Positions 20,798 to 28,837 of a stretch of DNA of 64,000 bases are shown one piece after another. The position numbers and the translations under genes were made by a program. This DNA is from PALSA-693 sp963781155 (GTDB lineage: Bacteria; Actinomycetota; Acidimicrobiia; Acidimicrobiales; Palsa-688). The stretch is from assembly GCA_963781155.1 (NCBI GenBank), contig CAWAEC010000006.1, positions 682,001 through 746,000 on the forward strand, given 5' to 3'. Under the pieces are notes generated by a model. That model did no database searches and was not told where the DNA came from. It was given only the letters and a program-made list of their open reading frames with translations. Numbering within the stretch: the first letter of the stretch is position 1; each line of letters opens with the position of its first letter.

Positions 20798-22039
20798 GTG
20801 GATGTGATCGTGGAGTGTTGCGCCGGGTTGGATGTCGGCAAGGACGAGGTGGTCAGCTGTGTGCGTACCCCGGGCGTCGGAGGCCAGGGCCGGCCGGCCG
20901 AGCTGCGAGTGTTCCCGACGTTCACGTCGGGCCTGGAAGCGCTCGCCGATTGGCTCACGGCCAACAGCGTGAGCGAGGTGGTGATGGAGGCCACTGGCCA
21001 ATACTGGAAGCCGATCTGGTATGTGCTGGAGGATCGAGGGTTCGATCTGAAATTGGTCAACGCCCGCCACGTCAAGATGGTCCCCGGTCGCAAAACCGAC
21101 CTAGCGGACGCGGCCTGGTTGGCCGAGTTGCTCGAGCATGGCCTGTTGCGCTCGTCGTTCGTGCCGCCCGTGGCCATCCGTGAGCTGCGCGACATGACCC
21201 GCTACCGCAAGCGGCTGATCCAGACCCACACCGCTGAGTGTCAGCGGGTTCAGAAGGTGCTCGAGGACGCCGGGATCAAGCTGGGCTCGGTCGCTTCTGA
21301 TGTGTTGGGAGTGTCCGGGCGGGCCATGCTGCGTGCTCTGATCGACGGCGAACGCGACTCGGAGGTCCTGGCCGAGCTGTCCAAGGGGGTGTTACGCAAG
21401 AAGATCCCGCAGCTGCGGGAGGCCATGCAGGGTCGGTTCCGGAACCATCACGCCCTTATGATCAGTATCGCCTTGGACCACGTCGAGCATCTCGAAGCGT
21501 CCATTGCCGCTCTCGATGTTCAAGTGGATCGGGTGATGATCCCTTTCGCTGAGGCCCGCGACCACCTGGACACCATCACCGGGATTGGGAAACGGGCGGC
21601 CGAGTGCATCATCGCCGAGATCGGGGTGGACATGGGCCCTTTCCCGACCGCCGCTCACCTGGCCTCGTGGGCTGGTGCCTGCCCGGGTAACAACATCACC
21701 GGCGGCAAACGCCACTCGGGCAAGACAACCAAAGGCGACCGGTGGCTCGGCGAGATCTTGAACCAGTGCGCCAGCGCTGCCTCTCAAACCCGAAACACTT
21801 ACCTGGCTGCCCAGTACTGGCGGCTCACCAAACGCATCGGCAAGAACAAGGCCACGCTGGCCGTAGGCCACTCCATCTTGGTCATCTGCTGGCACCTCCT
21901 AACCAACAACACCGACTACGACGACCTCGGAGGCGACTACTTCGCCCGCCGCACCGACAACGACAAACGCCGCGACCACCTCATCCGCCAGCTCCAAGAC
22001 CTCGGCTACGGTGTCGCACTCACCAACCTGGCCGCCTGA
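20798..22039 (+). CDS. IS110-family transposase (DEDD recombinase), copy 2
   Basis: A 413-residue protein from GTG 20798 preceded by GAGGAAGGGGG. It has the DEDD motifs (AGLDVGKDEVV, VVMEATGQYW, KTDLADAAWLAELL) and the C-terminal ITGIGKRAAECIIAEIG, LASWAGACPGNNITGGKRHS with the catalytic-type serine. It is intact and very similar to copy 1 throughout. The RNA-guided recombination activity known for this family would depend on the neighbouring non-coding end. Confidence 0.95.
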   Translation: MDVIVECCAGLDVGKDEVVSCVRTPGVGGQGRPAELRVFPTFTSGLEALADWLTANSVSEVVMEATGQYWKPIWYVLEDRGFDLKLVNARHVKMVPGRKTDLADAAWLAELLEHGLLRSSFVPPVAIRELRDMTRYRKRLIQTHTAECQRVQKVLEDAGIKLGSVASDVLGVSGRAMLRALIDGERDSEVLAELSKGVLRKKIPQLREAMQGRFRNHHALMISIALDHVEHLEASIAALDVQVDRVMIPFAEARDHLDTITGIGKRAAECIIAEIGVDMGPFPTAAHLASWAGACPGNNITGGKRHSGKTTKGDRWLGEILNQCASAASQTRNTYLAAQYWRLTKRIGKNKATLAVGHSILVICWHLLTNNTDYDDLGGDYFARRTDNDKRRDHLIRQLQDLGYGVALTNLAA

Positions 22040-22065
22040 ACGATTCGGGAGGATTCTCCTTACAG

Positions 22066-22395
22066 GCGTTCTGGGCGACCCTTTACGCGACGTCCTGCTG
22101 GCACATTCGGGGACGCCCTCAGGGAGATGGCTGGGACGTCCGAGGGGAAGATCGGTCGTTTCGGGTGGGCTGACGCACTTTTCACGACCTGGTGGGTGGT
22201 ACCGGGTAACGCATGGGATGCGGGTGTGTCCCTTTCGCCTCGGTTCCCGCCGCGAAAGGTTGATCCGGTGAGCCGGTGCTCTGGGGTGGCGGGAGCGGTA
22301 AGGTTGTGGGCGAGAGGCTTGATGCCTCGGCCTTGGGCGCCCGTTCGATCCAGTCCCCGTTGACGCTCTCCCTGGTGAAGTCAAGGAGGCAGGTG
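22066..22395. other. Intergenic stretch, no supported gene
   Basis: 330 bases between IS110 copy 2 and the GAF-ANTAR genes. No domain seen; it should contain the promoter for the regulators. Confidence 0.4.
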
Positions 22396-22464
22396 ATGGA
22401 CGGTCAGGGTGGTGCGGTGATCTGGAGGTCGTCACCCGGTTCGAGATGGACTCGAGGCGCCTGA
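22396..22464 (+). CDS. Possible 22-residue leader peptide before GAF-ANTAR gene
   Basis: AAGGAGG at 22383-22389 is a near-perfect ribosome site six bases before ATG 22396. The frame of 22 codons ends in TGA directly against the ATG of the next gene (TGAATG), which would couple their translation. The downstream gene has only a poor ribosome site of its own. The peptide has no recognisable sequence; a frameshifted true N-terminus of the regulator is the alternative. Confidence 0.4.
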   Translation: MDGQGGAVIWRSSPGSRWTRGA

Positions 22465-23157
22465 ATGGCCGGCGACAGGCTGCGGCGCATCTTGGCCGAA
22501 CTGCCGGCCGGTAAGGGCGGGCCGTCCTCGGCTCGTCTGTGTGAGGTGAGCGCCGAGATCGTCGGGGTGAGCGGGGCGGGGATCATGCTGATGTCGGGCG
22601 ACGTGCCCCAGGGGTCGGTGTGCACCACCAACGAGGTCAGCGCCCTGATCGAGGACTTGCAGTACTCGCTGGGCGAGGGGCCGTGTGTGGACGCCTTCCA
22701 CCAGGACCGGGTGGTGGCCGAACCCGACCTGGCCGCTCCGGCCACCCCCCGGTGGTTCGGATTTACGCCACCGGCGGTCGAGGCGGGCGTGCGGGCCGTG
22801 TTCGGGTTCCCGCTGCGGGTGGGCGCGGTCCGTCTCGGCGCCCTCAACCTGTACCGGGACTGGCCGGGGCCCCTCAGCGACGACCAGCATGCCGATGCGC
22901 TGGTGATGGCCGACGTGGCCGCCCGCTGGGTGCTGGAGGTGCAGGCCCACGCGCCTGCAGGCGTCCTGGCCGACGAGCTGGAGGTGGGCGCCGACTTCCA
23001 CTTCGTGGTGCAGAACGCGGCCGGGATGGTGTCCGAGCAGCTCGGGGTGAGCGTGACCGAAGCGCTCATCCGCCTGCGGGCCTACGCCTTCGGCCACGAC
23101 CGCCTGCTCGGCGACGTCGCCCGAGAGGTCGTGGCCCACACGCTGCGCCTCGACTGA
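22465..23157 (+). CDS. GAF-ANTAR transcription antitermination regulator (1)
   Basis: A 230-residue protein with a GAF domain in the first about 160 residues (ICEV-like SARLCEVSAEIVGVSGAGIM, SLGEGPCVDAFHQDR, VFGFPLRVGAVRLGALNLY) and a C-terminal ANTAR domain (VVQNAAGMVSEQLGVSVTEA, LIRLRAYAFGHDRLLGDVA). ANTAR domains bind paired hairpins in RNA and prevent termination; the GAF part senses a ligand or partner. It is followed after 116 bases by a second protein of the same type. The target transcripts are unknown. Confidence 0.9.
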   Translation: MAGDRLRRILAELPAGKGGPSSARLCEVSAEIVGVSGAGIMLMSGDVPQGSVCTTNEVSALIEDLQYSLGEGPCVDAFHQDRVVAEPDLAAPATPRWFGFTPPAVEAGVRAVFGFPLRVGAVRLGALNLYRDWPGPLSDDQHADALVMADVAARWVLEVQAHAPAGVLADELEVGADFHFVVQNAAGMVSEQLGVSVTEALIRLRAYAFGHDRLLGDVAREVVAHTLRLD

Positions 23158-23273
23158 CAGGACTTCTGGTACCAAACCTGCGGAGGTATCATCAGCGGCA
23201 ACGTCCGGCTTCGAGCGGGCGCCCAGCGACCGGGACCCTGTCGCCTCGGCGCTTTGAGCAGGGGAGGTTGGCG

Positions 23274-23978
23274 ATGTCTCGAGAGGAGTCCCTGGTCCGA
23301 TCCCTGGTAGAGATGGCCGACACCCTCGTCGACGACTACGACGTGGTGGACCTGTTGACCGGCCTGGCCGACCGGTGCGTGGACCTGCTCGGCGTCGCCG
23401 CCGCCGGCGTGATGCTCGCCTCCCCCGACGGTGAGCTGCACCTGGTGGCCTCTTCCAGCGAAGCGATGCGGGTGCTGGAGGTCTTCGAGCTGCAAACCCA
23501 AGAAGGGCCCTGCTTGGACGCCTACCGCACTGGCGAGCGGGTCGAGCACGAGCACCTACGCGCCGGCAGGGGACGCTGGCCGCGGTTTGCCACCGTCGCG
23601 CTCGAGGCGGGCTTCCGCTCCGTGTTCGCGTTGCCGCTGCGGCTGCGGGACAAGACGATCGGCGCCATGAACCTGTTCCACGCCGAGCAGACCCCGATGG
23701 ACGAACGCGACGTGATCGTCGCCCGCGCCTTCGCCGATCTGGCCGCCATCAGCGTCCTCCAGCACCGTGCCGCGACCGAGACCCAACGCATCAACGAGCA
23801 GCTCGCCGGGGCGCTGTCCAGCCGCATCGTGATCGAACAAGCCAAAGGCAAAATCTCCGAACGTGACGGCGTCGACCTGGCCGAGGCGTTCAACCGGCTA
23901 CGCAACCACGCTCGCAAGAACAACCTGCGCCTCACCGCCGTCGCCCAAGCCGCCATCGCCGGCACCCTCTCGCTTTGA
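23274..23978 (+). CDS. GAF-ANTAR transcription antitermination regulator (2)
   Basis: A 234-residue paralogue starting at ATG 23274 with GGGGAGG upstream. GAF domain: DVVDLLTGLADRCVDLLGVA, FELQTQEGPCLDAYRTGERV, VFALPLRLRDKTIGAMNLFH. ANTAR domain: ALSSRIVIEQAKGKISERDG, EAFNRLRNHARKNNLRLTAV, the canonical form with A-K-G-x-L/I. The closer match to the ANTAR consensus than in gene 1 suggests this one surely binds RNA. Pairs of such genes are common in actinobacteria and often respond to stress. Confidence 0.93.
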   Translation: MSREESLVRSLVEMADTLVDDYDVVDLLTGLADRCVDLLGVAAAGVMLASPDGELHLVASSSEAMRVLEVFELQTQEGPCLDAYRTGERVEHEHLRAGRGRWPRFATVALEAGFRSVFALPLRLRDKTIGAMNLFHAEQTPMDERDVIVARAFADLAAISVLQHRAATETQRINEQLAGALSSRIVIEQAKGKISERDGVDLAEAFNRLRNHARKNNLRLTAVAQAAIAGTLSL

Positions 23979-24327
23979 AAGACAGCCATCGCCGACCTGC
24001 CCCCTAACACGTGGCGCCGGCCCGGCGCTCCCTTGAAGTGCCGCGATGGGCGACCTTCCGCTGCTTGATATCCCAAGCGCTCCGCAGGGGACAGGCTGGG
24101 CTTGGCCGCTGGAATATTGACTCCGAGTTTTTCGGCTTGAGCGAGTCTGGCTCGCAGGGAGGGCGCGGACGGGGTGTCGGGGAGCGGCGCTGGGGTCGGC
24201 GGGCGGCCGCCGAAGAGGGCGTGAGTTGGGAGGGCGAACGGTGTTGGCTTGATGGTAGGGCCCGACGTCTGACCCAGTTTCAGGCGGGCCCGGTCCGTGC
24301 GGTGCTCAGGACCGATAGGTTCGGTTG
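23979..24327. other. Intergenic stretch before DUF169 gene
   Basis: 349 bases without a supported gene. No clear hairpin terminator after the GAF-ANTAR gene. Confidence 0.4.
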
Positions 24328-25047
24328 GTGCCCCAGAACTGGACCGAACTCGCCGACCGGCTCGTCAAGGTGCTCCATCTGTCGTCGGCTCCGGTGGCTA
24401 TCACTTTCGCGGCGAGCCCGCCGCTGGGTATCGACCGCTTCGACGCGCCTATGCTCCCGGCGACCGAGGACGGTCGCCGGGGCCGGGTCTCGGCCGGGTG
24501 CGTGTTCTGGATTCACGGGGCTGAGCGGGCGTTCGCGACGGTGCCCGAGGATCACGGAAACTGCAGCGTGGGCAGCGTCACCCACGGTCTGCTCGCCCCC
24601 GGCGAGGTCATCGACCGTAGCGACGTCGCCGAGCTGGTCGGTGCCGGTTGGGTCGGGCCCAGCGTCTTGGATCAGCTGCCGAAGGTGGCGACGCGGCCCG
24701 GGTCGGTCGTCTACGCCCCTCTCGGTGCCGTTCCGATCGAGCCCGATGTGGTGCTCTTGCGGGTCAATGCCCGCCAGTTGATGGTGCTTTCCGACGCCCT
24801 TCCGGGCCTGTCCATCGGGGGCAAGCCCCAGTGTCACATCGTGGCCATGGCCAAGGAGCAGGGGGTTCCGGCGGCCAGCGTCGGCTGCGCCCTCAGCCGG
24901 CAACGGACGGGCATGCCCGCCGAGGAGATGACCTGTGCCCTGCCGGCCGGGCAACTGGACACGATGGTCGAGGCCATCGAGAAGACCTCGGGGATCGACG
25001 GCGCCGTGGCCCGCTACGCCGCCGAAGACGCCCACCGCTTCGCCTGA
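24328..25047 (+). CDS. DUF169 domain protein
   Basis: A 239-residue protein (GTG 24328; a TTG three bases earlier is also possible). It shows the DUF169 pattern: SSAPVAITFAASPPLGI near the start, then GCVFWIHGAERAFATVPEDH with HGNCSVGSVTHGL, and later GKPQCHIVAMAKEQGVPAAS with VGCALSRQRTGM. Conserved cysteines at CVFW, NCSVG, QCH and GCALSR suggest a metal or cluster site. The biochemical role of the family is unknown. It converges on the radical SAM gene, with 14 bases between stops. Confidence 0.85.
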   Translation: MPQNWTELADRLVKVLHLSSAPVAITFAASPPLGIDRFDAPMLPATEDGRRGRVSAGCVFWIHGAERAFATVPEDHGNCSVGSVTHGLLAPGEVIDRSDVAELVGAGWVGPSVLDQLPKVATRPGSVVYAPLGAVPIEPDVVLLRVNARQLMVLSDALPGLSIGGKPQCHIVAMAKEQGVPAASVGCALSRQRTGMPAEEMTCALPAGQLDTMVEAIEKTSGIDGAVARYAAEDAHRFA

Positions 25048-25061
25048 ACAACGGCGGCGGC

Positions 25062-26447
25062 TTAGACGAATGGGGCCAGCGGCGCGAGTTGGGCCTCGGT
25101 CGGCTCGGAGCAGCAAAACCATGGTTCGGTGAGCCGGGCTCGCTCGCCCCGAGGGCCGACGGAAACGGCCCCCGGGGCGGGGCGCGCCGGTGCGTTCGAT
25201 GTGTGCGAGCGGATGAGCCCGTCGACCTGATTGAAGGTCCGCTCCGGATCCTCGCCGACTTGGGCCTCGACCAGGGCGGCGATCTCCGCCTGGAGATGGT
25301 CGACGACGGGATCGGGATGGGTCCAGGTCCAACCCAGCCGGGCCGGGTCGTAGCCTCCCAGGTGGGCGGTCATGGCCGGCTCGGCCAACAGCAGGGAACC
25401 GTCGGGTACGAGCAGCCGTACGCTGTACTGCACGGGATCGACGTTGGCTATGAGATCGTGGGCCACCACGAAGTCGACGAGGGCGGCCAGGTCGTCGAGG
25501 GTGGTCCATGGCGTGAAAGGCAGCCACGACGGGCGGATCTCGATGCCGTACGAGCGTAGGGCGATGACCGCTTCGGACATGTCGGCGGCGGTGTGGCCCT
25601 TGTGCAGAACCGCGAGGATGCGGTCATTGACTGACTCGAAGGCGCTGACCACGAACGCACAGCCGGCCTCGGCCAACTCGGGGAGCATGTCGGGGTGAGT
25701 GAGGAGGTGCTCGACCTTGATGGTGGCGTCGAAGGTCAGGTCGGGATGGCGGGCGTGCACCGCGACCATGATCCGGCGGGCATGGTGGGGTGCGTTGAGG
25801 AAGTCGGGGTCGGCGAAGCTGAGATGGCGGGCCCCGGCGGCCACCAGCTGGTCGACGTCGGCCAGGACTGCGTCTTCGGCCACCGGACGGACGCGCCCGT
25901 CGTAGACGACCGGGACCGGGCAGTGCCGACAGCGGTGCGAGCAGCCTCGGCTGGCGGCCACCGAACCGACGGATCGTTGTTCGCCGGCGACGGCCAGGTG
26001 GGTGTAGCGGCCCAGTTCGGGCAGCGAGCGACGGTCGGGTACTCGGGCCTCGAAACGGCCCAGTTGGACGGCCGCCCCCGGGTCGTCGCCCCCGGCCCAG
26101 GCTGCTACGCCGGGCTCGAACTCTCCGGCGATAGTGGCGTCGGTCGGCGAGGTCACCGTCAGGTCTCCCGCCATGCCGGCGTACAGACCGAAGAAGCACA
26201 GGGGCAGGCCGGGCCGGCGGGCCCGCACGATTTCGGCCACCCGCAGGGCCAGGCGCATGGCCGTGTGCATCGGCACCGACAGTGCGACCCGTTCGGCCCA
26301 GTCGACGGCTTCCGCCGACAGCGTGTCCACTGCCATGTCGACACAGCGCACCTGGTGGCCGGCGGCGAGCAGGGAAGCGGTAGTGGTCGCCGCTGACAAC
26401 GGTTGGTGGCCCAGCTCGTAGGTGGACACCACCAGAACGTTCACCAC
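25062..26447 (-). CDS. B12-binding-type radical SAM protein with CCSEP tail
   Basis: A 461-residue protein. Residues 1-140 resemble a cobalamin-binding N-terminal domain (VLVVSTYELGHQPLS; no clear DxHxxG). The radical SAM cluster motif is C169-x3-C173-x2-C176 (CSHRCRHC), followed by a TIM-barrel region (LSFADPDFLNAPHHARRIM; VVSAFESVNDRILAVLHKGH). The end reads EPWFCCSEPTEAQ, with Cys445-Cys446. As I recall, NCBI defines a family of CUAEP/CCAEP-tail radical SAM (seleno)proteins whose tail carries Cys-Sec or Cys-Cys; this gene fits as a Cys-Cys form with Ser for Ala. Substrate unknown. It lies six bases after an ATP-grasp gene on the same strand, so the two form an operon. Confidence 0.82.
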   Translation of the reverse strand: MVNVLVVSTYELGHQPLSAATTTASLLAAGHQVRCVDMAVDTLSAEAVDWAERVALSVPMHTAMRLALRVAEIVRARRPGLPLCFFGLYAGMAGDLTVTSPTDATIAGEFEPGVAAWAGGDDPGAAVQLGRFEARVPDRRSLPELGRYTHLAVAGEQRSVGSVAASRGCSHRCRHCPVPVVYDGRVRPVAEDAVLADVDQLVAAGARHLSFADPDFLNAPHHARRIMVAVHARHPDLTFDATIKVEHLLTHPDMLPELAEAGCAFVVSAFESVNDRILAVLHKGHTAADMSEAVIALRSYGIEIRPSWLPFTPWTTLDDLAALVDFVVAHDLIANVDPVQYSVRLLVPDGSLLLAEPAMTAHLGGYDPARLGWTWTHPDPVVDHLQAEIAALVEAQVGEDPERTFNQVDGLIRSHTSNAPARPAPGAVSVGPRGERARLTEPWFCCSEPTEAQLAPLAPFV

Positions 26448-26453
26448 CTGAGC

Positions 26454-27716
26454 CTACGCCGAGCGCCGGCCGTATCTGCCCGCCGGGCCTGCGCGGCCGC
26501 TCAAGGGCTGGGGGCTGACGACGACGTCGAGGGCCGCCTCGGCGCGGCGCAGGGCCAGCTCGACATCGGCCGGCGTCGGCCCTCGGGCGAAGACGAACCC
26601 CAGATACCGGTCGCCCTCGGGCAGGGGGACCACCGCTCGACCGGCGGGGATGCTGATCTCTAGGCCGACCACGCCGTCGACGGCCAGGGCCTCGGCTTGA
26701 CCGGACACCTGCTTGAGCATCCCGGCGGCCCGGATCGGAAGCATCATCACCCCCGAGGCCCGGGTCTCGCGGCGCAGCCCGTCGAGCCCGGCGCCGATGG
26801 CGTGGCGCACGATGATCTCTTCGAGGCTGACCCCGGCCCCGAAACGCAACGACCGGGCGCACAGACCGCCGATGGAACGGGCCGCTACCTCGATGACCAC
26901 GGGTCGACCATCGGCTCCGACGCGTAGTTCGGCATGCACGGGACCCTCCCGTAGCCCCACGGCCGCCGCCGCCGCCGTCACCGTGGCGGCCAGCGAGGCC
27001 AGGATCGGGGCCGGCTGGCGGGACGGGGTGACATAGATCGTCTCTTCGAAGAACGGACCGTCGAGCGGGTCGGGCTTGTCGAAGATCGCCAGCACCTCGA
27101 GGACGCCGCCCACCAGCAGGGCCTCCACCGCCACTTCGGCGCCGGCGACGAAGCCCTCGACCAGGACCGGCTCGCCGGGTCCGACGATGGCCCGAACCCG
27201 CTCCGCGACCGCGGAAGCCTGGACGTCGTCATCGACGCGAATGACCCCTTGACTTCCCGAACGCGACACCGGTTTGACCACGCACGGATAGCCGATCTGG
27301 GCCGCGGCGGCCGCCACGCTTTGGCCCGGCGCAACGACCCGGTAGTCGGGTTGAGCCACCGCACCGGCGCCCAAGCGGGCCCTCAGGGCGGCCTTGTCGC
27401 GCGTCGCGGCCACGGCCTCGATGGGGTTGTGAGTCAGGCCCAACCGGGCCGACGCCGCCGCGGCCACGACCAAACCCTGGTCGTCGACGGCCAACACCGC
27501 GTCGAGGGACCGACGGGCATGAAGGGCGGCAATGATCTCCACCGCTGCGTCGACCTTGCCCATGGCGACGACCACGGCCCCATCGCCCATGGCGTCGGCC
27601 ATGGCCTGGCGCCGCTCGCAGCCGACAACGACATCGACGCCGAGACGATCGGCTGCGGCCAGGAAATCCTTGGCCCGGTAGGTCTCTGTGGGCAGGAGGA
27701 GGAGTACGCGGGGCAT
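26454..27716 (-). CDS. ATP-grasp domain enzyme
   Basis: A 420-residue protein from ATG 27716 (GTPs start MPRVLLLLPTETYRAKDFL). It has the N-terminal pre-ATP-grasp domain, then the ATP-grasp fold: YPCVVKPVSRSGSQGVIRVD with the binding lysine, EPVLVEGFVAGAEVAVEALL, and GRPVVIEVAARSIGGLCARS with the metal-binding acidic and asparagine-like region. Such enzymes join a carboxylate to an amine or thiol with ATP. It is upstream of and probably co-transcribed with the radical SAM gene, so both likely act on one product. Start chosen at the conserved beginning; the frame is open to 28337 but overlaps the nfuA-like gene. Confidence 0.88.
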   Translation of the reverse strand: MPRVLLLLPTETYRAKDFLAAADRLGVDVVVGCERRQAMADAMGDGAVVVAMGKVDAAVEIIAALHARRSLDAVLAVDDQGLVVAAAASARLGLTHNPIEAVAATRDKAALRARLGAGAVAQPDYRVVAPGQSVAAAAAQIGYPCVVKPVSRSGSQGVIRVDDDVQASAVAERVRAIVGPGEPVLVEGFVAGAEVAVEALLVGGVLEVLAIFDKPDPLDGPFFEETIYVTPSRQPAPILASLAATVTAAAAAVGLREGPVHAELRVGADGRPVVIEVAARSIGGLCARSLRFGAGVSLEEIIVRHAIGAGLDGLRRETRASGVMMLPIRAAGMLKQVSGQAEALAVDGVVGLEISIPAGRAVVPLPEGDRYLGFVFARGPTPADVELALRRAEAALDVVVSPQPLSGRAGPAGRYGRRSA

Positions 27717-27761
27717 CACCCCTAGGATGGCCCGAAACGACCGGGATGTGACAGACCCACC
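27717..27761. promoter_or_regulatory. Divergent promoter region, ATP-grasp / NfuA-type genes
   Basis: Only 45 bases separate the two divergent starts, so both promoters must overlap here or lie in the neighbouring coding sequence. This suggests common control. Confidence 0.4.
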
Positions 27762-28421
27762 ATGACTGACAACAATCCCACCGACACCTCGGTCCTGACC
27801 CTGACCGAGCTGGCGCTGGCCAAAGTGCTGGAGTTGCGCACCGGTGAGGCTGCTCCCGAGTCGCTGGCCCTGTGGATCGAAATCAGTGGGACCAGCGGCG
27901 ACGCCTACACCTACGACATGTACTTCCAGGCCACCAGTGACGCCGGGGCCGACGCCTGGACTGCGGTGCAGGACGGGCTGACCATCGTCGTGCCGGCCGC
28001 CAGCGCCCCCAACATGATCGGCTCGGTGCTCGATCTCAACCGGGACCTCATGGCCGGCGGGGGCGGGATGAGCATCCGTAACCCGAATCGGCCCCCGGTG
28101 CCTCAAGCCAGCCCGACCATGACCGGTCCCCCACCGGACCTCAGCGGTGACGTGGCCCAGCGGGTCATCCAGGTACTCGCCGCCCAGATCAACCCGTCCA
28201 TCGCCGCCCACGGAGGCCACGCCGACCTGGTCGCGGTGACAGACGGGGCTGCATACCTGCGCCTCAGCGGCGGCTGCGCCGGCTGCGGCATGGCCGCCGT
28301 GACCCTCAGCCAGGGCATCGAGGTGGCCATCAAACAATCAGTGCCCGAGATCGTCCGCATCGTCGACGTGACAGATCACGCCTCGGGCACCAACCCATAC
28401 TACGAAGCCGCCAAGAAGTAA
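27762..28421 (+). CDS. NfuA-like iron-sulfur carrier (A-type plus NifU domains)
   Basis: A 219-residue protein. The first about 105 residues resemble the A-type (HesB/IscA-like) domain that has lost its cysteines, as in NfuA (ALAKVLELRTGEAAPESLAL; MIGSVLDLNRDLMAGGGGMS). The C-terminal NifU domain has LAAQINPSIAAHGGHADLVA and the cluster-binding CxxC in LSGGCAGCGMAAVTL. Its role is to deliver 4Fe-4S clusters to target enzymes. Next to a radical SAM gene, it may serve that enzyme, which would need such a cluster; this is an inference from the shared promoter region. Confidence 0.92.
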   Translation: MTDNNPTDTSVLTLTELALAKVLELRTGEAAPESLALWIEISGTSGDAYTYDMYFQATSDAGADAWTAVQDGLTIVVPAASAPNMIGSVLDLNRDLMAGGGGMSIRNPNRPPVPQASPTMTGPPPDLSGDVAQRVIQVLAAQINPSIAAHGGHADLVAVTDGAAYLRLSGGCAGCGMAAVTLSQGIEVAIKQSVPEIVRIVDVTDHASGTNPYYEAAKK

Positions 28422-28837
28422 ACCGGCGTTCAACTCGAAACCCGGCAGCCCCGATACTCAACCAGTCGTCGGCCAGGCGAGCGGGGGCGCTGACATACCA
28501 CGACTCGTTGGAGAGCAAGAACCCGGCGACCCGAGCAGACGGAGCGCCCACTAACGCTCTGCCTACAAGCAGTCCGCGTCCAGTCCTCGGGGCTAACCAC
28601 CTACCCGGCGATGGAGGGCACCCCGGAGGCGCTATTCGGGGACGCGATTCTGGGACAGGTCGCCCGTTGGCCACGGGCCGATCTGCGTCGGTGTGCTCGT
28701 CCCGCCGTCGTCATCGTGGAGCGCCGTTCCGCGCTGCGGTTTCGAGGGCGGATCGGCGGTGCCGCGTCCTGGTAGGTGTCTAATCGGCGACGAGCCGGCA
28801 GTCAGGGCGCCTGGCCCGCCAAAACGACGCCTACTTC
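28422..28837. other. Stretch with one possible short frame
   Basis: A plus-strand frame of 54 codons at 28611-28775 begins MEGTPEALFGDAILGQVARW and looks mildly protein-like, but no family is recognised and no ribosome site is seen. Otherwise empty. Confidence 0.3.

Larger units (their letters stand above)
20618..22065 (+). mobile_element. IS110-family insertion sequence, copy 2
   Basis: The ends are defined by comparison with copy 1 (4271-5727): similarity begins at GTGAGAATCTGGTGG and stops after TCTCCTTACAG. It has the same plan, about 180 bp of non-coding left end, a full transposase, and a very short right end. It sits between clpC and the GAF-ANTAR genes and breaks nothing recognisable except possibly the integrase fragment beside it. 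Confidence 0.75.

Noticed and set aside
24011..24781. 256-codon plus-strand frame overlapping the start of the DUF169 gene
   Set aside because: Arg/Ser-rich shadow in another frame; the DUF169 frame has the conserved motifs.
25062..25130. Selenocysteine in the tail of the radical SAM protein
   Set aside because: Both tail positions are TGC cysteine codons here; there is no in-frame TGA.
26454..28337. Long form of the ATP-grasp protein with 207 extra N-terminal residues
   Set aside because: The extra part overlaps the divergent NfuA-type gene and is not ATP-grasp-like; ATG 27716 gives the standard start.
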